From assembly GCA_021234155.1 (NCBI GenBank), contig JAJEKV010000020.1:17603018-17667017 (forward strand): a DNA stretch of 64,000 nucleotides. Reading direction: 5' to 3'. Positions 37,224 through 48,542 of the stretch are shown piece after piece. Below the pieces are notes generated by a model. That model had not been told where the DNA came from, ran no database searches, and worked only from the letters and a program-made list of their open reading frames with translations. Position numbers and translations under genes: made by a program. Each line of letters starts with the position of its first letter. The first letter of the stretch is position 1. Source of the DNA: Isoetes taiwanensis. Taxonomy: Eukaryota > Streptophyta > Lycopodiopsida > Isoetales > Isoetaceae.

Positions 37224-38254
37224 ATTCTTCAACACTTTGTTAGTAGCTTCAGCTTGCCCATTACCTTGAGGGTAGTATGAAGAGCTTTTGGTATGCTTGA
37301 CCTTCAAAATGCTCAACAAGTTAGCAATGACTTCATTAACAAAAGGTGTACCCCTATCAGAATGCAATTGGAGAGGAATACCAAACCTAGCACAAACATA
37401 TTCATGTAGAAACCTTGCAGTTGTAAAGGCATTAGCCTGCCTCAGAGGTATGGCTTCTGCCCACTTGGTAAAATAATCTGTGGCCACAATGATATGTTGA
37501 TGCTGACCTGCAGAAGAGGGATTAATGGGGCCAATATAATCTAGCCCCCAAATCTGAAAAGGTCCTGGAGATATGGTAGGATTCAGGGCAGCTGGTAATA
37601 AAATTCTTTTGCTAAATTAATGGAAAGTCTTTATGATCTCATAGCAATCTCTAAAAACAGTAGGCCAGTAATATCCAGACCTGAGAATATCTTTTGCTGT
37701 AGTATCCCCAGCAAAATGTCCTCCACAGATACCTTTATGCATTTCTCTGATAATTAGAGCAGACTCATCTTCATCTACAACCTCAACAAGATCCCATCTC
37801 GGTTGACTTTGCACAAGACATTGTCTATCAACTTGAATTGTCTGCATTTGTCTTTGAGTCTCCTTTTCTGACTTGGTGTGAGGCTTGGGGAGATGATCCC
37901 ATATTGCAAAAAGTCTCTAATAGGTTGCTGCCACCCTCCCTTGGCTTGGTCTCCTTGAGTTACCTCTAAATGTGCCACTGCAAGTGAGGTGTCAGTAGTG
38001 TCCAATTCATCTTCATGGTCAAAAAATACGTAAGGCAAGTAGAGGCTAGGACTTCGTACCAAATGCAATTCTTTTACAGAAATATCATAACTTTGCAACT
38101 TACAAGCCCATCTCTGGATTTTTGGCTTATTGGTTGCCTTGCCAAATAGCAAACCCATTGGGTTTTGTTTCATGTAAACTTGGACTTGACTTTTCAGAAG
38201 CAAATGTCCTTGTTTATTAATAAGAAACATGAGTGCAGCAGCACTCTTTTCCAT
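37224..38254 (-). pseudogene. pol: Element D RNase H end, linker and integrase N-terminal and core
   Basis: The frame from 38254 carries the RNase H C-terminus and linker (DTTDTSLAVAHLEV, GGWQQPIRDFLQYG). One extra base near 37788 shifts the frame before the zinc domain. MHKGICGGH is kept, but a deletion near 37617 removes CHKCQ and creates a stop. The core resumes with ATDYFTKWAEAIPL, HSDRGTPF and NGQAEATNKVLKN, where the solo LTR cuts in. Confidence 0.9.
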
Positions 38255-39059
38255 CCTAGTGTATCTTTCTTCCAGGGCAGACCATTATTTGCTTGCAAAT
38301 ACTATAGTATGTTTATCCTGCAAAATGGCTAAACCTATGGCCTTTTTGGTAACAGTGATATAAACTTCAAATGGCACGTTTAAATCTGGTTTCTTCAAAA
38401 GTGTGGCTTCACATATGGATAAAATGAGAAAGTCAAAAGCCTCTTGGCATTCTAAAGTCCATGTAATAGGTATATGCTTGCTTTCAGACTTAGAAAATTT
38501 GCCTACCCTTGTCAACTTAGAAATGGGACTCGAAATATGAGCAAAATTTGGAATATACATCCTAAGGAAACTTGTCATACCAATAAAACTCTTAACCTGC
38601 TTTAGATTCTTAGGAGGTGCTAGCTTTTCGAGGGCTTCAATCTTATCTTGAGCAACTTGAATACCTTGGTTGGATACTTCATGTCCTAAGAGCTGTCCTT
38701 TTGATGCAAAAAAGATGCACTTCTTTGGATTTAGATTAACTCCTGAACTCCTGCATAGAGAACAAATTTTTGCAAGTAATTCCACATGATTAGTGGGATG
38801 AGAACCTAGACAAAGATCATCTAGATACACCCTGAACTCTTCAGCAGACATTGATTTGAAAATAATATCCATTGCCCTTTGGAACGTAGCTGGGGCATTC
38901 ATTAAACCAAATGGCATTCTTTTCATCGCATATGTACCCCAGAGAGTGATAAATGAAATCTTTGGCTGATCCTCCTCTTTGATGCTGATCTGATTAAACC
39001 CTGAAAAACCATCTAGAAATGAATACATGTCTTTCCCTGCAACAACATAAAAATTTCTT
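38255..39059 (-). pseudogene. pol: Element D RT core and degenerate RNase H
   Basis: FLDGFSGF, MKRMPFGLMNAPATF, YLDDL and thumb are intact. The post-RT RNase H reads FEVYITVTKKAIG. The frame stops at 38285 in VFASK, where a CAA codon of the relatives is TAA; this is a single-base nonsense change in the same frame. Confidence 0.9.
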
Positions 39060-40760
39060 CTAGAAAGGCAAAGGATAACAATCTTTTATGGTAGCTTTGT
39101 TTAGGTCTCGATAATCTATGCAGATTCTCAAAGCACCATTCTTCTTTTCCACTGGAACAATGCATGACACCCATTCAGGATTAATAATTTCCACAATAAC
39201 ACCTGCATCCAACATCTTATGCAATTCATCTTTAATTAGATCTAAGAGTGAAGCATTGATCCTCCTTAACTTATGAAGAACAGGTTTACACCCTTCTTTG
39301 ATTTTGATCTCAAATTGACATACCTCTTCTTTGATACCAATGAGCTCAGAGTAATCCCAAGCAAACACATCACTTCTTTCTTCAAAGAATTTGGTGATCT
39401 CTTCCTTGTTTTGTGTATCAAAGAGGTCTCCCACAAACAGAGTTCTTTGTTGGCCATGTTTGTTGATAATGACTTCATTAGTTGCTTCCTCTTGTGATGC
39501 ATTTATGACTAATATATGACACAATTCCTTGGCCTCGTCTCCATCAAACTCTTCTTCTGGTATAGCTCCTTCAGATAGATATGTCATTAAGGTATCTTTG
39601 CACAAAGCATCAGCTTCCCAATTCTGCTCCCTTGGGACATGAGTAATTTCCCAAGAAGTAAAATAAGCAAGCATTCCCATTACCTGATTTCTTAGGGACT
39701 CCATATCAGCATTCTTGGCCTGATGTTCACCACTAACCTGTCTGCAAACTAATTGAGAATCTCCATAAATATGTATGACTGAACTGTCCATAGCCTTAGC
39801 TTCTTGGAGACATGCAATCAAAGCTTTATACTCTGCTACATTGGAAGTTATTTGGGGAAAGATTCTCCCTACTTTGGCCAAAAGTTTATTGGAAGTATCC
39901 TTTAGTATAGCTGCAGATGAAGCTACATTTAGTTTCTTTGAAATCCCTCCATCAAACCATAGACATCCTTCCTTACCATTTTCAAAAGGTAGTGCACATT
40001 CCCTAACCAAGGGGATCAAATCACTTTTCTTTGTTCTGGGGGTTGCTAAACTATAAGATCCTAAAGGCTCCTCTATTAGCAATGCTTTAATGAAATGTAC
40101 CTCTTCCTTGGAGCCATAGGAACCATCCTGGTTGTAGATTGTAGCCACCTGGGAACCATTTGAAATGGTACATCTCCCTTGAGACCAGATTGGCCTAGCA
40201 TCAACTGTAGCCATCCATCTTCTTCCCAGCAAGAGATCATATATATCTGTATCTTCTCCCAGATCCTCAAAAGCAACAACAACAAAGTTGGCAGCTACAA
40301 CAATACCTTCAGTGTTGACAGGAACTCTAGTCACAATACCAACTGGTGCTATTTTAGCATTAGAAAAGGATTTTAACAAAACAGATGATCTTTTATCTAT
40401 CTCGAGTCCACATTTTTTCATAACATGATAAGGCATGATATTTAGGGGTGATCCACCATCCAGCAACACATTGGAAAAAGAGTATCCTCCTAGGGTAGCT
40501 GAACACATAAAGGCACCTGGATCTTCCTCATTTTGAGCCAAAATGAGATTAGTAGCATCTGCAAAACTTACACAAGCCACTGCCTCACTAGAGGTAGTTT
40601 GCTGTAATAATTTTCTCCTATAACTAGGTGCAATCTTTAATAAAGTAAATAAGTCTACACTTACTTTAGAATTTTGTAGCAAAACATCTAATTCATCAAG
40701 GTCTTGATCTTTCTTACCATACTTTTGTTGGGGAGGTGGGGCTATTTCTTGAGAAGGAGC
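39060..40760 (-). pseudogene. pol: Element D protease, RNase H-like domain and early RT
   Basis: LLDGGSPLNIM and LLLGRRWM mark the protease. The RNase H-like domain keeps FDGG, AEYKAL, GDSQL and EADAL. Early RT runs to CYPLPF. A lost T makes an immediate TAG at 39060, and a second one-base loss near 39040 follows. Confidence 0.92.
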
Positions 40761-42053
40761 TTATGTAGCAGAGGCTTGTGGTAATGTTGGCCTCCTTGAA
40801 TTTTCTGGAACATGTCTACTGGGCTCAGCAAGCCTATGGACCTCTCCCATGCTTCTGGTCTGTACTACCATTACTTCTTCAGTCTTTGGCATTTCTGTAG
40901 CCTGCACAAACCTTATAGAACTAGTAGATTCAGCAAACCTTACATGGGGAGTTGTTTCAGATTTCTTTTCTCTTTCTTGCTTGGCAAAATATTCTTTGAC
41001 AGAACATCTAAGATCAGTATGGCCAATCTCCTTGCAAAAAGTACAAACTGGACACTTTCTGCCAAAATGACCTTTCTTTTGACATTTAGGGTATACTTGC
41101 CAATAGCAGATGTCAGCTGGATGTGAAGTTCTATTGCAATGGATACATTCAGGATAAGTTTTACCTGCCATGCTTGTCTTGAGCTCCACAAGTTGTTTGG
41201 TCACTTCTGCTAAAGCTTCAGTTACTTTTGTCAAGTCTGCTTTAACTTCTAAAATTTGAGAGTCGGCCTCTTCATCTTTGGACTTTTTCTTCTCTTTATG
41301 CACGGCATAGATGGGAACAGAATGGTGAGGTTCATAAGGGCCATCAATGGCATCAGGGTAGAAAGGATCATGGTGAAAGCCATTGTGTTTTTCTTGTAGG
41401 ATAGAAAGCATCTTGGTCAACTCAGTTGTTTTGGCAAAGACCTTGTAAATGGAATCAAAACCTTTAGCAGCTTGAATCTTGATAAGTTTTCTTTGAACTT
41501 CTGGTCTAGAAGATAAGCCTTTAATAAAAGAGGACACTAAAAAGAGCGTGGGAATGGTGACTTGGCATTTCTGGCACCTATTCATGAAGGTGTTGAACCT
41601 CTCCTTGTATTGACTAACACTTTCACCTGCATAAATAGAGAAATTTTGTAATTCATTAACAAGATCCTTGGGAGCAGCAAGTTTCCCAAACCTATCTAAG
41701 AACTTGGTGACAAGGTCATCCCAGGAGGTGGTTCCCATAAGTTTCTCATAAGTCAGCCAAGCACCAGCTTCACTCTCCTCCTTAAAACATTTCTCAAACT
41801 GTGAGAACTTATATCCTTTTTTAAAACCATAATCCCTGTAGTAATCTTCAAAAGTTTTCAAAAAAGTATTAGCACTCATGCTGGAGTCAAAAGTAGGCAA
41901 TGGAATAGGAACATTCAACTCAAACTGATAAGGCATGCTCTGGAGTAATCCAGTTGAGAAACTTGGAGGAAGAGACCTATCTCTGCTGTGTTCTGATGCT
42001 TCCTGATCCTCTAGTGCTTCTTGTTCTGCTGGAAATTTTTGTTTTGGAGCCAT
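40761..42053 (-). pseudogene. gag: Element D gag
   Basis: ATG at 42053 (MAPKQKFPAEQEA). The gag domain is complete. First knuckle CIHCNRTSHPADIC is intact; the second has lost its first Cys (YPKCQKKGHFGRKC); the third is CTFCKEIGHTDLRC. The frame ends in TAA in the linker before protease (LPQASAT stop), and the same frame stays open beyond it (APSQEIAPPPQQ), so one nonsense change separates gag from pol. Confidence 0.92.
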
Positions 42054-42077
42054 GAGTTCTCGAGATCCAGGTAGAAT

Positions 42078-42093
42078 CTCGGTAGAACCTCCA
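42078..42093 (-). other. Element D primer binding site
   Basis: Minus-strand TGGAGGTTCTACCGAG, three bases from the LTR end at 42097. Confidence 0.75.
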
Positions 42094-42096
42094 AAA

Positions 42097-43975
42097 TGTT
42101 GACCCTCAACCTGGCTTCAAAGGTCAACCACAATGAGCCAACTTGAATTGGGACCCAAGTTGGGGTTAGAACCTCCAGATCACTTAAGGTGATCAGTCTG
42201 TGCAAGATAAATCTAATTAAGAATCCAAAAACTCAAAGTTTCATACCTTTCCCATTTCTAGAAAATGGGACCTTGATTCAAATTGGTACAACAGTCGATA
42301 ATGAATTGGATCTTTAGGTCAGAGACTTTAAGAAATCCAATGGTGTAATCCCTGACCAAGTCAGATCATAATCTTGAGAGATATTCAAGCTTAAAGTGGG
42401 GTCAAAAATTGGTCAGCAGTCAAACTGGAAAATAGTGATCAGAAAAAAGGATCTGGAGTTTCTGACCACTTTTTTGAGAATTTTCAAAGCCAATGTGTCA
42501 TAATGGTAGTAAAGAGTGGGGGCATGAAGTCAGATTTCCATTTGGATGCTCAGAGGTATTTCTGCACTCGGATTTGGCAAAATACAGTCAAGAACAGTCA
42601 AAACAGAATGCAAGATTTTCTAACTTGAGTTGTGAATGGTATTTTTTGGTTTTCTCAAAGCATATAGGTCTTAGATATACCAAGAATAGATGGCAACTGG
42701 ATCAAAAGCAATTTGGAGCATAGGGGGATTTACTGTAGGATTTTTTGAAAGACAAAATTGTTAAGAATCATATCAGAGACAACTTCTTCAACTTGGCAAT
42801 AAACTTTCATTGATGTGGAGGTAAATATATCACAATAGTAATAAATAAAAGTGTTTCATCACTTCAAATGCTGGAGAATATTTAATCACAGGTCATAAAA
42901 TAATTTTAGAAGATAATATCAATCAAATCTTTGTAAATCTGATCGAGGAGTCCTCAGGGACTTCAAGAATCCTTCAGATCATTCTTAACATTGGTCAATG
43001 TCGGATTTGAGCGCTCTTCTGGCCTTCAGAAAAGTATTCTTGTCGAATCCCCTGTATATAGCTTAGTTTTCAAATGATTTCTCAATCTTAGCCTTAATTT
43101 ATGAATTCATTTGATTCTTAGAGGGCGGGAGGATAAGAATAGGTAGGTTGCGAGGTCAATGGAGCCAAATCCGGCATGATTCGAGCTGGAAACTCAGTTT
43201 TGGGGTTCTCGACCGTATTTTTCGTGAAAATGACGCGATACGATTCCGTATTTTTGAAGGTATATCCCCAAAATATGCTGTATTTTGGCATTTTAGAAAT
43301 TCTCGAGCATGGTTTTGAAGACCTTTCTAAAAATAATCAAGGAATCTTTGAAGCCTTTTGAGACCATGGGAATTTTACACACTTAGGAGGGAATCATAGA
43401 ATATTCTAGGGCATCTTTAGGCCTTAAGGTAGGGATATACCATGGGGACACGTGTATGCATGAGAGCTCATAGGAAAAGGAAAAAATGAACCATGGGGAA
43501 ATGGAAGAAGGATAAAAAATGGGGTTAAGGATATTGGCAAGAAAAAAGGAATAATGATAAAGCCAACAATGGTATTTTATGGCCATGAAAATGTGGACTT
43601 CAATGGTTAAACAAAGGTTAAATGGAAATGAGGTATGAGTATGGAAATGGGGGAGAGAAGAAGGCAAGATTTGGTGCCATGTATACAGGGGTCTTCCAAG
43701 CTTTTTTAACTTCCAAACTTCAAAAATTGCCTTCCAAACTTCATAACCCAGATTCTTCTAGGGGATATTCTTGACTAAGCATTTGATCTCAAATAAAACA
43801 CCTTTTGTGAACTTTTAACTTGAGCACTTGTTGACCTAGAAAGTAAACATCCTTTTGACCTCCACATCAATGTTGACTACCAAGCTCTTCCAAACTTTGA
43901 CCTAGTCTTCCAAAGTGACTTAACCTAGCTTGAATGGATAGACCACAATTAGCATGTTGCCCTTTGGGGGCAACA
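42097..43975 (-). repeat. Element D 5' LTR (1879 bp)
   Basis: Direct repeat of 32212-34100, from TGTTGCCCCC (43975) to GGTCAACA (42097). Confidence 0.95.
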
Positions 43976-44399
43976 CATGAGCTTATTTTTGCATTGGTTT
44001 CATATCTTTATAAACTTTCATAATCTGATGTTTTTGGAGGACAACCTAGAGTCATATGTAGCAATGCTATTCATTTGTATAAATTCCCTAAAATTGAAAA
44101 TAGAAGTAAAAGTCAAAACATCAAATTCAAACTCAACAAATATTTTTATAGGATAGAGTACCTCATGAACTACTTATATGCCAAATTTGAACTCAAAATT
44201 GATCTCCTTCTTTGTTTTTATATCACAACTGCTTTATGGGAACCAGTACTGGTTCTCAGAAGGCAGAGGACAGTTTTGACCCTGTCATGTTTAAATGGCT
44301 CTATTTTCCTTCACAGACTTCGAATTGAGATGTGGTTTTTTATGCCTTGCTCTATATCTCGTATAGAAAAATAATATTATAACAAAAAAATAAAAAAAA
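43976..44399. other. Unrecognised AT-rich sequence right of D
   Basis: It starts with the CATGA duplication and continues the host sequence of 31909-32211. No gene seen. Confidence 0.55.
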
Positions 44400-44966
44400 A
44401 ATCTTTTCATCAATGCAAATTCTAATTGTTTTGTTCTTCTTTTCAACATGCACTATGCAAGACAACCATTCTGGATTTACTATTTCTGAAATCACACCAG
44501 CATCTCTCGTTTTATACAATTCTTCTTTAATCAGGCCAAGGAGAGATGCATTTATTCTTCTCAGTTTTTGCATAACCGGTTTCATACCTTCTTTAATTTT
44601 TATCTCAAATTCACATACGTCTTTGTTAAGACCAATCAATTCATTGTAATAATCCCAAGCAAACACATCTTTCCATTCATCAAAGAATCTAGTAACAAAA
44701 GATTCATCTTCCTCTTTGAATAAGTCTCCAACATATAAAGTCTTATCTTGCCCCTTTTTATTAACTTTTACCTCCTTTACTTGCTTTTCTTCACTTGCAT
44801 TGATTACCAAGATGGGATAAAGTTGTTGCAAGTCATCTTTTTCTATATCTTTCTCTTTGATTGCTCCCTCAGCTAGATGTTCAAGTAGGACACTTTTGCA
44901 TAATGCATCTGCTTCACCATTTTGCTCTCTTGGCACATGGCACAATTTCCAAGACAGATCATAATA
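44400..44966 (-). pseudogene. Fragment F: distant Tat-like pol (end of RNase H-like domain to early RT)
   Basis: On the minus strand: CHVPREQNGEADAL (last part of the upstream RNase H-like domain), a linker ending in GDLFKEED, then KEGMKPVMQKLRRINAS, GVISEIVNPEWLSCIVHVEKK and IRICID. It breaks off at both ends, into AT-rich sequence at 44400 and GC-rich sequence at about 44966. The wording differs from A-D, so it is another lineage with the same domain order. Confidence 0.85.
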
Positions 44967-45233
44967 GGACTATGGTGCCTAGGCATGCTGCCCAAAGCCT
45001 GAGAGTGATATCAGGAGTGTCATGGCCTCCTCCCCTCGTGGGCTAAACTCCTTGTGGAAAACTATCATTTATCCTTGACTAAGGACTGAAAGATAGTATC
45101 GAAGCGCCTTTCCCCTTCCTATCGCATGCGTGCCTGTGCCCTTCCTTTGAGCCGCTTCGCCGTAGACGTGTAGTGCTAGTATGTCTTCATGGTCCCTCCA
45201 CATGGTGGTTCCACTGTCCAGATTGATGCTGCT

Positions 45234-45563
45234 TTATGCCTCCTGCATACTTCCCGATCGAACGGTTCGGCTAGAGCTCAGGCCCTTCCCTGGTTTATAC
45301 AACCTGCTTTGGATTTCTTGGAATTCTTCTTCTGGGATGACTGGCTGTCGTCGATGATACATTTCTCTTATGTACTCGTAGGCGGCGATGTCGGACATCG
45401 TCTCGCCGGCGTAAGAGTGTCGTTCTGCTACTTCCCTTGGGACTTCCTGATAAGAGTAATCGATGAAGTCGCTCTGCTGCTCCCTTGCAATCAGACCTAA
45501 GAGCTCGTCGATCCTGAGCCCTTCTTCTACCCAGTATGGGAGGTGGAGAATGTCATTTGCCAA
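45234..45563 (-). CDS. Unidentified GC-rich reading frame J2
   Basis: About 109 codons, acidic and Glu/Arg-rich (LRIDELLGLIAREQQSD, EYIREMYHRRQP). The listed left-to-right extent opens at a TTG, so the true start is unknown. It lies on the same strand as J1 and may be its broken continuation. I recognise no family. It is probably a transposon-encoded protein by context only. Confidence 0.35.
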   Translation of the reverse strand: MANDILHLPYWVEEGLRIDELLGLIAREQQSDFIDYSYQEVPREVAERHSYAGETMSDIAAYEYIREMYHRRQPVIPEEEFQEIQSRLYKPGKGLSSSRTVRSGSMQEA

Positions 45564-45631
45564 GTTGTCCTTCGATTACTATCGGCGATAGAGCTGTGAT
45601 GCCGATTGGTGGTTCGTTGGCCCGCCTAATG

Positions 45632-46050
45632 TCACCATCGCGCCTTGCTATCTGCAATCTCCATTCTTGCTGCCTCCCTGCTCTCCCAATCTGGGTTTTC
45701 TTCCCCTAGTTGCTCATAATCCTGCTCGATCTGTAGTGCCCCTGATGTCGTGCCATGGTACACATACTCTGAGGATTCGATCTCATGGATCTGGCCCTGA
45801 TCTATCCTTGTGTTGAGTGGTGCCAGGTCCAAGGGTTGGATCGAAGGCTCTCCCACCCTGTTGACTGCCCTGTACTGCATAAATAAAGAGAGAGCCTCAT
45901 GGGCCGAGACATACCTATGTCTGTGAGCCTTACAACTCATGTAATCAGGCATGTTCTTCGTCCTATCCCAGAGCTGCCCCTTGACTCTAGATCCCCCGCC
46001 TATGGCTTGGCTTAGCGATTCCAAGGATATCCACTTCCTTCCCTTGGTCG
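45632..46050 (-). CDS. Unidentified GC-rich reading frame J1
   Basis: The frame is open from about 46050 to a stop at 45632 (GRKWISLESLSQAIGGGSR, MPDYMSCKAHRHRYVSAHEA, FMQYRAVNRV). It is compact and looks like a folded-protein piece, but I do not recognise it. It begins exactly where the first GC-rich hairpin unit ends. Codon composition is like the histone-like frames to the right and unlike A-D. Confidence 0.4.
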
Positions 46051-46513
46051 ACTCGGGTCACTTCGCGCGAAAGGGGTCTGCGTTCGCGATGCAGAGGCCA
46101 TTGGCGTGGTGTGACTCGAGTGGCCTGATTTCTACCAAAAGTGAACATTTCTAAGAGTTATAAGATCCTAGAATGCCTATTTGGATCGATTCTAGACTAA
46201 TTAGCAACTTATTTCATGCTAAAAAGACATCTAAAAGTGCAATTATGGGTGACTCGAGTTACTTCGCGCGGAAGGGGTCTGCGTTCACGACGCAGAGGCC
46301 TTTGGTGCGGAGTGACCGGAGTGGCCTGATCTTGGCTACTCTTTGACATTTTTAATAAAAATAAAGTGCTATACTCATTTCTAGACAAATTTTAAACATT
46401 TTAACATCTTTTAGTACAAAAATTGGATCAATTTTGCCCTAATTCGAGTCACTTCGCGCGGAAGGGACCTGCGTTCGCGACGCAGAGGCCTTTGGCGCGG
46501 AGTGACCGGAGTG
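46050..46513. repeat. Three GC-rich hairpin units spaced about 200 bp apart
   Basis: Units at 46050-46121, 46251-46322 and 46443-46513 share CTTCGCGCG, CTGCGTTC and GCAGAGGCC blocks. Each folds on itself: CTGCG/CGCAG in the middle, AAGG/CCTT next, and CACTTCGCGC/GCGCGGAGTG-type outer arms. In unit 1 the outer arms extend to ACTCGGGTCAC and GTGACTCGAGT. The spacers are AT-rich and unrelated to each other. Confidence 0.85.
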
Positions 46514-48542
46514 GGTCGATTTCGAGCCCAATTTTGATTTTTAGGTTAATATTTTTCCTAATTTAGCAATTAAAGAGTATTCTAAGTACAATGGAAAAGG
46601 TTTTACAGCAGTTTAATTTATACACGGCACTTTTTTATATGTAATGAACTTGGCCACTTAGCAGGCATGTAATTTACATTTCATTATTGATGCTTATAGC
46701 GAATATTCCAATTGATCATTACATGAGAAATACATACTATGTATGGGGAGTTTGTACTAAATTGATGTGATAAAACCCAAGGGCATTAGTTTCTATGAGG
46801 GTTTCTGGAATGAGGCAGAAGGAGCAATTTCTTGGCAGTTTGCTGGCCGAAATTTGGAGCATCATATCTCGGCAACCTGAGATCCAATTCAGGTAATTCT
46901 TACTTTGTTGGAAAGGTTTTCAAATCAGCTTTCCGGATTGGGTCTGATAAGGCCGAAATTCATCCGTATGATGGAGATATAGCAGAAAAAGTGAAGCTGT
47001 ATCAGAATTGACTGCACCATTGTATCTCTTTGTGCAGCTTGCTCCCTGGAGCTATGAGCTGAAAGGCGGGGATATTTTGAGAAGAAAATAGGTACAAGGA
47101 GTCAAAGGATCGTCATTGAAGTGGTTCTCAGGTGGGTGGTTTGCCGCTTACACTAGGGGAAGCTTAGATTGCTTAGATTGTTCTTGTTGTTGAAAGAGAA
47201 TCATGATTTAATGATTTAAATTAAGAGAATAAAGGAATCTGAGTGATCTTGAATGTGATAATGTGGAATTGAATGTCCTTTGCCACATTGGTATATAAGA
47301 GGAAGTAAGAACTAAGTTAAGCTTATTGTAAGAAGTCTGGGAATAGTCCTTAGAATTGTAGATAGTAGGGCAGACCTTGTATGTAGTAAACGGGAGCTTG
47401 GCAACAGCAACGTAGAGATTGTTCTGCTTGCAGAAGCCAGAACTCAATTGGAACCTTGAGATCATGTAGCTTATGGGGGCTGCATGGAGGTTCTAACAAG
47501 GGCACGAAAGGCGCCATCAGCTCCATGAGACAAGAAGCTAATTTAGAAGATAGACAAAGATGTATATATACCTTTGGTGATTAGATTGAAGTTAAGATGC
47601 TAAAATAAACTATGATAGAGAATTGCACTGCTAAGAAACAACCGTGGAGCTTATATGAGATACGTTAATCTTTCAGATAGATAGTAAGAGAATGTATGGC
47701 AAAGCGGCCTAAAGAAGCTTATGGGAGCTTCTGCAGTATGGCAATGGCATGGAGTATTGTTCGCCAAATAAAATGCTAAGTTATGTAATTAATTTATTAG
47801 TAAGAAAACAAGATAACATATTGAATTGCATATGAGTATTCTGAAAAATGTTCTCCTTATGGAGAGAATGACTTTGGGAAAGCATGCCGGTAGAAGTATG
47901 TTATAGTTGCTGGGTGATCCTTGTACCTTATATAGATGTAAATTGTAGAGATAGCATGATTGTTTGGGAATAGGACAATATGACATCCTAGAATAAGCTT
48001 TTCCTATGGGGAGGAAAATGCTAGACCTTTTATGTGTTCTTGTATAATATATCTAGACATGCTAAATGCTTGGATACCATGGTGATGTGTCAATGTTGCA
48101 TTATGTTAGCATGTACTTATTGAATATTTGACATCATGCAAACTCTCATCTACCCATTCACAAGTCCATGCTTAATGCCCGGCATCGCCGGGCACACGTT
48201 TCTAGTATGTATGCCTTTAGAAAGGCCTTATCATTTCTGGAGCTTATGTATATATGAAGCTCATTTATATATGCCACAAGAGTGCTATACAATTATGCTT
48301 CAAATGTATATGTACTTCTAACTATGGATTTGAAGACAAAGATTCAATTCTTTACCAAGATTTCTTCAGTAGCATTGCACCATTCAATCCATACATACCA
48401 ATTTGACATTCACTCATGCAAGGTTAGATGGGATTTTGGGTTACCTGGAGGGTTAACCCGGCAGGCCCATTACATTATATCAATAAGAAATTAAGTTACC
48501 GAGAAAAGATACTTTTATAGCTATAAACAAAATTGAAGCTCT
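46514..48542. other. AT-rich sequence without recognisable genes
   Basis: No conserved frame or LTR end was found. A short GCCCGGC/GCCGGGC hairpin with a 3-base loop sits at 48177-48193. It may include the missing 3' part of element G, but I found no second LTR end. Confidence 0.5.

Larger units (their letters stand above)
32212..43975 (-). mobile_element. Element D: complete Tat-like Ty3/gypsy element on the minus strand, carrying a nested solo LTR
   Basis: It is flanked by CATGA at 32207-32211 and 43976-43980. The LTRs are 1889 and 1879 bp. Reading leftward: 5' LTR, PBS, gag, protease, RNase H-like, RT, RNase H, integrase, tail, 3' LTR. A solo LTR splits the integrase. It is of the A family by LTR and protein wording. 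Several stops and frameshifts are present. Confidence 0.95.

Noticed and set aside
44240-44255. Perfect 16-bp palindrome GAACCAGTACTGGTTC
   Set aside because: A single occurrence with no context; expected by chance at this scale.
46050-46513. CRISPR-like array
   Set aside because: Only three imperfect GC-rich units at about 200-bp spacing in a plant genome; no repeat/spacer length pattern and no cas genes.
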